Assembly (NCBI GenBank): GCA_021299675.1
Contig: JAJTIF010000156.1
Coordinates: forward strand, 1 to 5,955
From: Pseudomonadota bacterium
GTDB lineage: Bacteria > Bdellovibrionota > Bacteriovoracia > Bacteriovoracales > Bacteriovoracaceae
Reading direction: 5' to 3'
Length of the DNA stretch: 5,955 nt
Below are positions 1 through 5,038 of this stretch, piece by piece (the first letter of the stretch is position 1; each line of letters starts with the position of its first letter). The translations under genes were made by a program, and so were the position numbers. Below the pieces are notes generated by a model. It was not told where the DNA came from, did not search any database, and worked only from the letters and a program-made list of their open reading frames with translations.

Positions 1-13
1 AAGAGAGGTTGTG

Positions 14-508
14 ATGAAGCTAGCTTTGATGATCGTGTTAGGAGTGGTGTGTGTCTTAGGATTGTTGGTGGCGCTCTTACCCTCTGAGCGCAGCTACACG
101 AAAACGGAAGTGATCGGTGCGAACATAGAAAGAGTCTTCGCCGTGGTCACGAACCTTCAAGCACAAAACTGGCGCACCGATGCCCCACAGATCCGAATCC
201 TGGACCAGACTGTGGGAGCCGAGGTGTGGATCGAAACGCCCAAGCATGGCCCAGAGATTAAGTTCCGCACGAAAGTCAAAACCGCGCCGAACCTCTTTGT
301 GATCGAGATCATCGAGAACCCGCAGTTCGGAGGAACTTGGACGGGCAAGTTCGCGGCGACCGAAGATGGCAAAACACGCATCGAATTCACGGAGACTGTC
401 GCGCTTAATGGCTTCGTCTCGAAGCTCTTCTCCTACGTCTTCTTCAACATCGAAAAAACTGTTGAGCAGTACGTAGCGGACCTTAAAGCGGAGGCGGAGA
501 AGCCATGA
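14..508 (+). CDS. Membrane-anchored SRPBCC-fold (polyketide cyclase/START-like) protein
   Basis: The 164-residue product begins with one hydrophobic helix (about residues 3-22, KLALMIVLGVVCVLGLLVAL), followed by a soluble domain of about 140 residues. This domain has the SRPBCC order: a first strand (YTKTEVIGANIERVFAVVTN, where the 'I..VF.VVTN' element is typical of the first helix), alternating beta strands including FRTKVKTAPNLFVIEI and GGTWTGKFAA, and a long C-terminal helix (FNIEKTVEQYVADLKAEAE). SRPBCC proteins bind hydrophobic ligands in a deep pocket; the ligand here cannot be read from sequence. I chose ATG 14 over the overlapping GTG 11 because AGAGAGG at 2-8 is better spaced from it. 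The helix is probably an inner-membrane anchor, since no clear signal-peptidase site follows it. The stop overlaps the next start (ATGA, 505-508), so the two genes should be co-translated. The fold call is fairly firm; the function is unknown. Confidence 0.8.
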   Translation: MKLALMIVLGVVCVLGLLVALLPSERSYTKTEVIGANIERVFAVVTNLQAQNWRTDAPQIRILDQTVGAEVWIETPKHGPEIKFRTKVKTAPNLFVIEIIENPQFGGTWTGKFAATEDGKTRIEFTETVALNGFVSKLFSYVFFNIEKTVEQYVADLKAEAEKP

Positions 509-879
509 AGAAATCGGCCAAGAAGGAGCTCCAGCCGAAGGTGAAGCTCCTCGAGGTGAACTTTGCGGACATGAAGATCGGTCAGACCATGGTGATCGGG
601 ACTCCCCAGCTGATACTCGAGCTGACGAGAAAAATTCCTGCCGGAGAGTGCTGGAGTATTAAAGATCTGCGCCAGGCGCTTGCTAAGAAGCTCAAGGCGG
701 ACGTCGCGTGTCCAGTCACCACAGCAATGTTTCTGCGCCGAGGGATCGAGGAGATCGTGGCCCAAGGAGTGGGAGAGGATACGCCGCCCTTCTGGCGAGC
801 GGTGGAGGTCGGCTCCCCGCTCTTTAAGAAACTCAGCGCATCGGCGCAGGAAGTGATTTTAAAGCACCTTAAACGATGA
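505..879 (+). CDS. Small MGMT-family-like (alkyltransferase-fold) protein without the PCHR motif
   Basis: This 124-residue basic protein overlaps the upstream SRPBCC gene by 4 nt and has a GGAG-rich stretch just before its ATG. From about residue 26 it reads GQTMVIGTPQLILELTRKIP, then AGECWSIKDLRQALAKKL, then ADVACPVTTAMFLRRGIEEI and finally TPPFWRAV. That order resembles a group of short bacterial proteins annotated as MGMT family (O6-methylguanine-DNA methyltransferase C-terminal, winged-helix domain). The family's catalytic PCHRV signature is absent; the aligned place seems to be PPFWRAV (residues 94-100), and the only nearby cysteine is C69 in ACPVTT. It therefore probably does not perform classical alkyl transfer, and may bind DNA as alkyltransferase-like proteins do or have a different role. 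The N-terminus (KKSAKKELQPK) is a charged tail. The family assignment is from memory of similar sequences and is moderate; function is inference. Confidence 0.62.
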   Translation: MKKSAKKELQPKVKLLEVNFADMKIGQTMVIGTPQLILELTRKIPAGECWSIKDLRQALAKKLKADVACPVTTAMFLRRGIEEIVAQGVGEDTPPFWRAVEVGSPLFKKLSASAQEVILKHLKR

Positions 880-897
880 TGTGAGACAGTGTTGCTG

Positions 898-907
898 CGA
901 CATGTCG
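898..907. repeat. Perfect 10-bp palindrome CGACATGTCG
   Basis: CGACATGTCG is a perfect inverted repeat in the gap between the MGMT-like gene and the LytTR gene, flanked by CTGC (895-898) and GCAG (911-914). It lies roughly 65-75 bp upstream of the proposed -10 of the LytTR gene, so it could be an operator or part of a weak hairpin after the upstream operon. No T-run follows it, so a classical terminator is not supported. Confidence 0.3.
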
Positions 908-949
908 AGTGGCAGAATTAAAAGATAGCGAATAAGACAGCACTCCAAA

Positions 950-978
950 TTGTTCTTTTTCAGTTCAACTGCTAACAT
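950..978 (+). promoter_or_regulatory. Candidate promoter of the LytTR gene with palindrome in the spacer
   Basis: A weak -35 (TTGTTC, 950-955) and a -10-like TAACAT (973-978) are separated by exactly 17 bp, giving a start near 985 and a short leader to the GTG at 1003. The spacer contains CAGTTCAACTG (961-971), a palindrome of two 5-bp arms around one central base. Its GTTCAA core also occurs twice before the downstream OmpV-family gene. This placement would suit a repressor or autoregulatory site. The box matches are only 3/6 and 4/6, so the promoter call is tentative. Confidence 0.4.
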
Positions 979-1002
979 GGCATTATTTTTTTGGAGCAAT
1001 TT

Positions 1003-1794
1003 GTGAGTAAGTTGAAATTGAATCTGGCGCCTAGAAATGTCTCTACCACGCGACTTCTTCTGTTTTTTTCTTTTATCTTCTCAATAGTATTCTCCTCCAT
1101 TGGTGCAGCTGGATCCTTTGGTTCACGCTTTCAAAGTTTTTTTGTTTGGATACCTACGACACTACTAGCCTTCATTTGTCTCATTCTCACTCATTCTCTT
1201 CTTAAACATAGGATCAAGCTCAATTTCTGGGTATTATCCTTTCTTGAGGGGGTCGTTGGGTCGCTGCTTTTTGCGCCCTTAGCTTTTTTCTTAGATGTTT
1301 ATCTAGGAACAGATCCTGGCCCCTATCTTTCGGGCGTGGGTATTCTTGAAGAATTTGGTCATGTCTGCTTGCCTGTGACAGTTTGTTGGATTGTTGTTAA
1401 GTGTCCGCGATACTTTGGTTTAGTTTTACCCGTGAAAATTGATCCGGATTTTTCTTTCAATCAACACCTTTTGAATAAATCAGAACCTGAAATTGAAATC
1501 ATTGGCACCTTTCTTGAGGTGATTCCAAAGGAATTGGGTAAGGACATTATTTATCTTAAAGCTGAGAAACAATATCTAATGGTAACAACCCCGCTTGGAA
1601 GTAAACTTGTCCATCATGGGCTTAATCAAGCAATACGATCTTTTTCAGATGACTATGGGGTTAAAATTCATCGCTCCCTATGGGTTGTTAAGATGCATAT
1701 TTCTAGAATTGATAAAAAAAACCGTGTTGTGATCATGTCTAATGGTACGGAGTTGCCCATAAGTAGAAGACTGCTTAGTTCCATGAGTAACTAA
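1003..1794 (+). CDS. Membrane-bound LytTR-domain transcriptional regulator
   Basis: The 263-residue product has an N-terminal membrane half and a C-terminal DNA-binding half. Hydrophobic segments lie at about residues 17-36, 46-67, 74-101 and 111-132, suggesting four transmembrane helices with cytoplasmic ends. From about residue 166 it matches the LytTR fold: a first strand (IEIIGTFLEVIP), IIYLKAEKQYLMVTT, a helix with LVHHGLNQAI, then GVKIHRSLWVVKMHISRI and the closing strands NRVVIMSNGTELPISRR. The 'F/V-IHRS-V...I' and 'G.ELPISRR' elements are hallmarks of LytTR domains, which bind direct repeats. There is no receiver domain, so sensing is probably by the membrane part. I chose GTG 1003 because GGAG (993-996) is 6 nt upstream; TTG 991 would overlap that SD. 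It is more AT-rich than the preceding operon. The OmpV-family gene begins 102 bp downstream and is its likely target. Confidence 0.85.
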   Translation: MSKLKLNLAPRNVSTTRLLLFFSFIFSIVFSSIGAAGSFGSRFQSFFVWIPTTLLAFICLILTHSLLKHRIKLNFWVLSFLEGVVGSLLFAPLAFFLDVYLGTDPGPYLSGVGILEEFGHVCLPVTVCWIVVKCPRYFGLVLPVKIDPDFSFNQHLLNKSEPEIEIIGTFLEVIPKELGKDIIYLKAEKQYLMVTTPLGSKLVHHGLNQAIRSFSDDYGVKIHRSLWVVKMHISRIDKKNRVVIMSNGTELPISRRLLSSMSN

Positions 1795-1802
1795 GTTTAC
1801 CT

Positions 1803-1831
1803 TTCGTTCAAAAAATCTTCCGTTTGTTCAA
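1803..1831 (+). promoter_or_regulatory. Direct repeats TTCGTTCAA / TTTGTTCAA, candidate LytTR-binding site
   Basis: Two 9-bp repeats (1803-1811 and 1823-1831) differ at one base and start 20 bp apart, about two helical turns, with an 11-bp spacer. Known LytTR regulators such as AgrA bind two 9-bp repeats with a central GTT on one face of the helix, about 21 bp apart, directly upstream of an activated promoter. Here the downstream repeat covers the expected -35 region of the TATTAT box at 1851-1856, where no good -35 is seen, as expected for an activator-dependent promoter. Binding is inferred from position and from the adjacent LytTR gene. Confidence 0.5.
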
Positions 1832-1850
1832 AGCTTCTGTGAATTTAAGC

Positions 1851-1856
1851 TATTAT
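1851..1856 (+). promoter_or_regulatory. Candidate -10 box (TATTAT) of the MipA/OmpV-family gene
   Basis: TATTAT matches the sigma70 -10 consensus at 5 of 6 bases. It predicts transcription starting at about 1861-1865, which is the foot of the hairpin described at 1860-1893. The 17-bp position upstream (TCAAAG) is not a -35 box; TTGTTC at 1824-1829 would leave a 21-bp spacer. An activator acting at the direct repeats is the simplest explanation. Confidence 0.45.
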
Positions 1857-1859
1857 CTG

Positions 1860-1893
1860 ATACTTTTTTGAAAAACTCATTTCAAAGGAGTGT
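1860..1893 (+). promoter_or_regulatory. SD-sequestering leader hairpin, fourU RNA-thermometer-like
   Basis: Bases 1860-1873 (A, U, A, C, six U, G, three A) pair without interruption with 1880-1893 around a 6-nt loop AACUCA (1874-1879). All 14 positions pair; three are G-U wobbles (1861-1892, 1865-1888, 1866-1887). The complete SD of the next gene, AAAGGAG (1884-1890), lies inside the stem, and UUUU (1864-1867) faces AGGA (1886-1889), the pairing that defines fourU thermometers. The start codon at 1897 lies just outside the stem. The stem is AU-rich, so it should be only marginally stable. The base pairing is seen directly; thermosensing or any other switching is inference. Confidence 0.5.
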
Positions 1894-1896
1894 GTA

Positions 1897-2715
1897 ATGA
1901 GGCTGCTTAGGTTCTGTTGTTTTACGTTTCTTATTGGTTTTTCTGTCCAGGCGTACGCTGAGCGTTGTGCGCCAGATATGCCTTCCTTATTAAATTTTGC
2001 TTGTAAAAAAGGAGTGGCTCTTCCAGTTGGTTTGGGAATTGAGCACGGCGGAAAAGCCGATGCTTCTAAAAATTATGAGACGGGTATCGAACCTGTTGCA
2101 ATGCTCCATGCATCTACGCAGTCAACTCAGTTTTTTATCGAGGGTGTGGAGAACGGAGTTCGCTATTTTGCCTCAGATCGGTTCTTGTTTAGTGTGGCTG
2201 CCCGGTATGAGAAAGGGAGAAGTGAAAGTGACGATCCAAGCTTTCTTAAAGGACTCGGTAACATCCGGGACGAATGGATGGGGGTGGTTGAAGCAAGATT
2301 CTCCCTGATCGGTAACTATGATGTTTGGATTGGTGGGCGATCAATGGTAGGCGACAAAGATATTGGCCAGCTTCATATCGCTGTTGTGGGACTTGGAGTT
2401 CCTCGAGTTTCTAAAAATGTCGACCTAGAGCTTCTTCTTTGGTCTACGTGGGCAAGTTCGGCATTCTTGAATAGAGATTTTGGAGTTAATCAAACGCAAG
2501 CCCTAAGTTCTAGTTACGAGGAGTATTCAGCCAAAGGTGGACATCGAGCGCTTGGGGCGGGGATTTTTACGAGAATTGATCTAACGGAGAGATGGAAAAT
2601 TTTGAGTGAGGTCAACTACGAAAGCTATAACTCCCGATTGAAAGGTAGTCCAATTGTGAAGAGTGGGAGAAACAATGAGTATGAAGCGAACGTGTCTCTT
2701 GTCTACGTGTTGTGA
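1897..2715 (+). CDS. MipA/OmpV-family outer-membrane beta-barrel protein
   Basis: The 272-residue product starts with a clear signal peptide (MRLLRFCCFTFLIGFSVQ, then AYA before E22), so it is exported by Sec. The mature part alternates short amphipathic strands. It carries family landmarks: VAARYEKGRSESDDPSFLKG (the conserved 'Y..GR...D...L.GLG' turn), GLGNIRDEWMGVVEARF, then near the end FGVNQTQALSSSYEEYSAKG, FTRIDLTERWKILSEVNYES and SPIVKSGRNNEYEANVSLVY. MipA binds the lytic transglycosylase MltA and PBP1B in E. coli; other members are porin-like OmpV proteins linked to osmotic, antibiotic and adhesion phenotypes. Which role applies here cannot be told. It ends in VYVL, with leucine rather than the usual aromatic last residue. 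AAAGGAG is 6 nt before ATG 1897 but is buried in a predicted hairpin. The preceding LytTR membrane regulator probably controls it. Confidence 0.85.
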   Translation: MRLLRFCCFTFLIGFSVQAYAERCAPDMPSLLNFACKKGVALPVGLGIEHGGKADASKNYETGIEPVAMLHASTQSTQFFIEGVENGVRYFASDRFLFSVAARYEKGRSESDDPSFLKGLGNIRDEWMGVVEARFSLIGNYDVWIGGRSMVGDKDIGQLHIAVVGLGVPRVSKNVDLELLLWSTWASSAFLNRDFGVNQTQALSSSYEEYSAKGGHRALGAGIFTRIDLTERWKILSEVNYESYNSRLKGSPIVKSGRNNEYEANVSLVYVL

Positions 2716-2757
2716 ACATGCTGATGTCTCGACTTAAGAATTTGGAGTAAAACTGGG

Positions 2758-2779
2758 GCGTCGACTAAACCGTCGGCGC
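2758..2779. terminator. Hairpin between convergent genes, possible weak bidirectional terminator
   Basis: GCGTCGAC (2758-2765) pairs with GTCGGCGC (2772-2779) around a 6-nt loop TAAACC, giving 8 pairs with one G-U. It lies between the converging ends of the OmpV-family gene (2715) and the STAS-like gene (2801). On the plus strand only TTATT follows; on the minus strand CCCCAGTTTTA follows. The T-tracts are poor, so intrinsic termination is plausible but weak. Confidence 0.45.
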
Positions 2780-2800
2780 TTATTCAGGAATGATTGGCTT

Positions 2801-3172
2801 TCAGGACTTAGAAGAGTATCTTTGCCTGAGACCTTTCTCGATCGCGCTCTCTATCTGCCCCTCTGTACTACAGAGCTCCGGAGCGCGAATAATCCCATCG
2901 TCGATGAGCCTACTCTTGAGCTGCTGGGGTGGGGGGATGACGATGAGGAGATGTCCTTCGTGCCGCAGCTTGGATTGGAGCGACACGATTCCCCGTTTGA
3001 TATTCTCCGCTAATTGCTTGAGCTGGGAGACATCGAGGATGACCACTTCTTCCCACTGCGTGTTTTCGTCGATCGATTGGAGAAACTCCGCGAGTTCCGT
3101 CTTCGTGAGTGAAGGTTCGACGGCGATGACCGTTGCACGGTACTTTTCAGAATACACCACTCGGATACTCAT
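2801..3172 (-). CDS. STAS-like domain protein with degenerate phospho-acceptor site
   Basis: The 123-residue single-domain protein has the plan of anti-sigma-factor-antagonist (STAS) proteins: an N-terminal strand pair (IRVVYSEKYRATVIAVEP), a helix (TKTELAEFLQSI), the core strand VVILDVSQL (43-51), a helix GIVSLQSKLRHEG (61-73), a strand HLLIVIPPP (74-82) and a last helix QIESAIEKGL. In SpoIIAA-type proteins the core strand is followed by a DSSG loop with the phosphorylated serine. Here that place reads KQLAENIKRG, so the phospho-switch is probably lost. Candidate roles are partner binding in a signalling or stressosome-like complex, but no anti-sigma kinase or sigma gene is adjacent. The start is firm: GGAGG lies 4 nt before the ATG (CCTCC at 3177-3181 on the plus strand). 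It is monocistronic, convergent with the OmpV-family gene. The STAS call rests on pattern only and is moderate. Confidence 0.68.
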   Translation of the reverse strand: MSIRVVYSEKYRATVIAVEPSLTKTELAEFLQSIDENTQWEEVVILDVSQLKQLAENIKRGIVSLQSKLRHEGHLLIVIPPPQQLKSRLIDDGIIRAPELCSTEGQIESAIEKGLRQRYSSKS

Positions 3173-3647
3173 ATTTCCTCCAGTGCCAGATAATTCACTT
3201 CGATCTGCAGCTCATCTTTCAAAAAAGAAGCAGCTATTATACCTCCAACTGATTTACTCAAACAGACTCAGGGAAGTCATATTACGTTTGAAACAGCGTT
3301 TTAAAATTCACGACGAATTTTCTTCTGGTTCCAGCTCCCTCGGTTATTGCTTTCTTATTGATGCCACTAAAAAAAGGCAAGGGAAGATAAGTTGTAAGTT
3401 TTTGGGAGAGTGCGGATCTTCAACAAAGGGGAGCGCGCCCATGCTCACCGAGTACATTCTCGGGGGCCTCCGGCGTCCTAGTTTCCCTGCAAGGTCCTCT
3501 TAACTGTAGGGTGCTGCTCTGGACTTCAAAATGTGGCCGAGATACTCTCTTCGTATGTCGACGAAACTTAAAGTAATCATTCTTGTGCAGTTGCTGGTGA
3601 TCGGTGCTTTCGGCATCGACGCTTGGAAACGCTATGGAGGAAGTAAG
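3173..3647. other. Intergenic stretch between STAS-like and VOC genes; no confident gene
   Basis: This 475-bp stretch holds the promoter and SD of the minus-strand STAS-like gene at its left end and, at its right end, the in-frame 5' extension of the VOC reading frame. The middle (about 3245-3530) gives no convincing protein: open frames crossing it lack an SD, and their translations are rich in Ser, Arg and Leu without domain-like patterning. The part up to about 3400 is AT-rich, and 3420-3500 is GC-rich with a small hairpin (CCGAG 3448-3452, CTCGG 3459-3463). No tRNA, repeat array or terminator is seen. Confidence 0.6.
3236..3241 (-). promoter_or_regulatory. Consensus -10 box (TATAAT) of the STAS-like gene
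   Basis: On the minus strand the sequence is a perfect TATAAT (ATTATA on the plus strand), predicting a start near 3229 and a leader of about 55 nt to the ATG at 3172. The -35 is not convincing: at 16-17 bp spacing one reads GTTTGA or TGTTTG. Orientation and distance from a strong SD support this as the gene's promoter. Confidence 0.5.
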
Positions 3648-4034
3648 ATGAAGCGCGTGAACCCCGTCGGGTACTTTGAAATTCCCGTTAGCGATCTGGA
3701 GCGGGCCATGAGCTTCTATGGGCAGGTATTCGGCTATGACTTCGTGGTGGAAGAGATCCACGGAAATCGCATGGCGATGTTTCCTTTCTCCAAAGAGAGT
3801 TCCGGTGTCACCGGTGCTCTGGCGCAAGGAGAAATCTATCGGCCCTCGCTCGAGGGCTCGCTTGTCTACTTCTCGGTTGAAAGCATCGACGAGACCATCC
3901 GCAGAGCGGAGAAGGCCGGCGGTAGTACGCTCTTTCCTAAAACTCAGGCCGGCGAGTATGGGTTCGTGGCGGAGCTGAAAGACAGCGAAGGAAATCGCAT
4001 CGGGTTGAGTGAAATCGAACAATCTAAGCCTTGA
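3648..4034 (+). CDS. VOC superfamily (glyoxalase/extradiol-dioxygenase fold) protein
   Basis: The 128-residue form is one complete pair of beta-alpha-beta-beta-beta modules. Module one is NPVGYFEIPVSDLERAMSFY followed by GQVFGYDF and a central GNRMAMFPF. Module two is GSLVYFSVESIDETIRRAEK, AGGSTLFPKTQAGEYGFVAE and a closing DSEGNRIGLSE. The motifs YFEIPVSDL, FY...FG(Y)DF and D.EGNRIGL are typical of small bacterial VOC proteins annotated as glyoxalase or bleomycin-resistance-like. E11 and E122 sit where metal ligands normally occur. The substrate is unknown. ATG 3648 has GGAGG (3636-3640) 7 nt upstream, a strong start. However, the frame stays open upstream to ATG 3555 and ATG 3531 and encodes a basic-hydrophobic segment (KLKVIILVQLLVIGAFGI) that looks like a real membrane anchor; neither upstream ATG has a good SD. 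The longer form (to 167 residues) cannot be excluded. It converges on the GlxA-type gene. Confidence 0.85.
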   Translation: MKRVNPVGYFEIPVSDLERAMSFYGQVFGYDFVVEEIHGNRMAMFPFSKESSGVTGALAQGEIYRPSLEGSLVYFSVESIDETIRRAEKAGGSTLFPKTQAGEYGFVAELKDSEGNRIGLSEIEQSKP

Positions 4035-4075
4035 ATGCCCAAGCTCTGAACCATCTCTAAGGCGCTCGGTGTTGC

Positions 4076-5038
4076 CTAAGGATGAATTCGAAAAGAAGAA
4101 GGAGCTACCCCGAAGACATTTTTAAAGCTATTCCGGAAGGCGGCCTCTGATTGAAATCCCACTTGAGCCTTCACGAGCTTAACCGGCACACCGGACTCGA
4201 GGAGATGCTTCGCTCGATCCATCCGGAGCCTGCAGAGGTACTCCGCTGGCCCCATTTTGAATTTAGCTTTAAACATGCGGAAGAAAGTCCGCTCGCTCAT
4301 GTGAAAAAACGCAGCCATCTCTGAAACCCCAATCTTGCCTGACAGACGCATTTCAAGCCATTCAGAAAACTTGAGATAGATCTCTTCTCCTGCCGATTGA
4401 ATCATGAGAGTTTCACTGAATTGCGACTGGTGGCCGGCTCGGTATGAAGGGACGACTAGCCTTTTTGCGATCTGAATCCTGAGCTCTCTGGATATGTCTG
4501 CTTCTATCATTGCCAATGCAAGGTCTATGCCCGCGGTGACCCCAGCAGAAGTCCAAAATCTCCCGTCTTGAGAAAAAATTCTATTACACTCTAGATTCAC
4601 CGCGGGGAACATCTGTTTAAAGGGGAGCTCACCTTGCCAGTGCGTCGTAACTTTTTTTCCATCTAAGACTCCGGTGTTAGCAAGGATGAATGCTCCGGTA
4701 CAAATAGAACATAACCTATCCGTTTTTCGAGCGAGTTGCTTGATCCATTTAGCCAAAGTCGTATCTGCTAATTGTGTGACTATTTGTTCTCCTTCACCGC
4801 CGACGATGATCAGAGTATCGAAATTTTTCTTCAGACTTTTGAGTGGTTTTGTGTCAATTGAAACGCCGCTGTTTGAATTGACCAAACCTCCTGATCTTGA
4901 AAGCACTTCAACTTTATATTGCTTGGTTTTGAGCAAGAGGTTTGCCTGTTGAAAGACCGAACTTGGACCTGCCAAATCCAGCAGTTCGAATTGATCAAAG
5001 ACGACGAAATAGATATAATGGTTTTTCTTCATTGGCAT
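4076..5038 (-). CDS. GlxA-type transcriptional regulator (DJ-1/PfpI domain plus AraC HTH)
   Basis: The 320-residue product has two domains. Residues about 7-185 form a DJ-1/PfpI-like (class I glutamine amidotransferase-like) domain: FDQFELLDLAGPSSVF, then DTLIIVGGEG, the nucleophile-elbow segment LCSICTGAFILANTGVLDG with C113 retained, TTHW, and SAGVTAGIDLALAMIEA. Residues about 218-320 form an AraC-type double helix-turn-helix: GVSEMAAFFHMSERTFFRMF, then PAEYLCRLRMDRAKHLLESG and VGFQSEAAFRNSFKNVFG ending APSSFR. This is the normal full-length GlxA architecture; the first domain probably senses a small metabolite and, despite the cysteine, need not be an enzyme. It is transcribed away from the HD-domain gene, with 72 bp between the starts, so it probably controls that gene and itself. 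Two ATGs (5038 and 5032) are possible. Neither has a recognisable SD, which is unusual in this window. Confidence 0.9.
   Translation of the reverse strand: MPMKKNHYIYFVVFDQFELLDLAGPSSVFQQANLLLKTKQYKVEVLSRSGGLVNSNSGVSIDTKPLKSLKKNFDTLIIVGGEGEQIVTQLADTTLAKWIKQLARKTDRLCSICTGAFILANTGVLDGKKVTTHWQGELPFKQMFPAVNLECNRIFSQDGRFWTSAGVTAGIDLALAMIEADISRELRIQIAKRLVVPSYRAGHQSQFSETLMIQSAGEEIYLKFSEWLEMRLSGKIGVSEMAAFFHMSERTFFRMFKAKFKMGPAEYLCRLRMDRAKHLLESGVPVKLVKAQVGFQSEAAFRNSFKNVFGVAPSSFRIHP

Noticed and set aside
157..765. Minus-strand open frames opposite the SRPBCC and MGMT-like genes
   Set aside because: They are antisense to recognisable proteins with coupled starts, and their own translations show no family features.
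991..1002. TTG 991 as start of the LytTR gene
   Set aside because: The SD GGAG (993-996) would lie inside the coding region. GTG 1003 is correctly spaced from it.
3448..3463. Small hairpin CCGAG-TACATT-CTCGG as terminator or ncRNA signal
   Set aside because: A 5-bp stem without a T-tract or other context is expected by chance in a GC-rich patch.
2790..3503. Long plus-strand open frame across the STAS-like gene and the following intergenic stretch
   Set aside because: Mostly antisense to the STAS-like gene, which has a strong SD and fold pattern. The translation is Ser/Arg/Cys-rich and shows no recognisable family.
3420..4022. Long minus-strand open frame opposite the VOC gene
   Set aside because: It lies antisense to a clear VOC protein, its translation has no domain-like pattern, and no SD precedes the start.
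4035..4075. Terminator between the convergent VOC and GlxA-type genes
   Set aside because: Only a 4-bp AGGC/GCCT stem around a 10-nt loop is visible and no T-run follows, so it is too weak to call.
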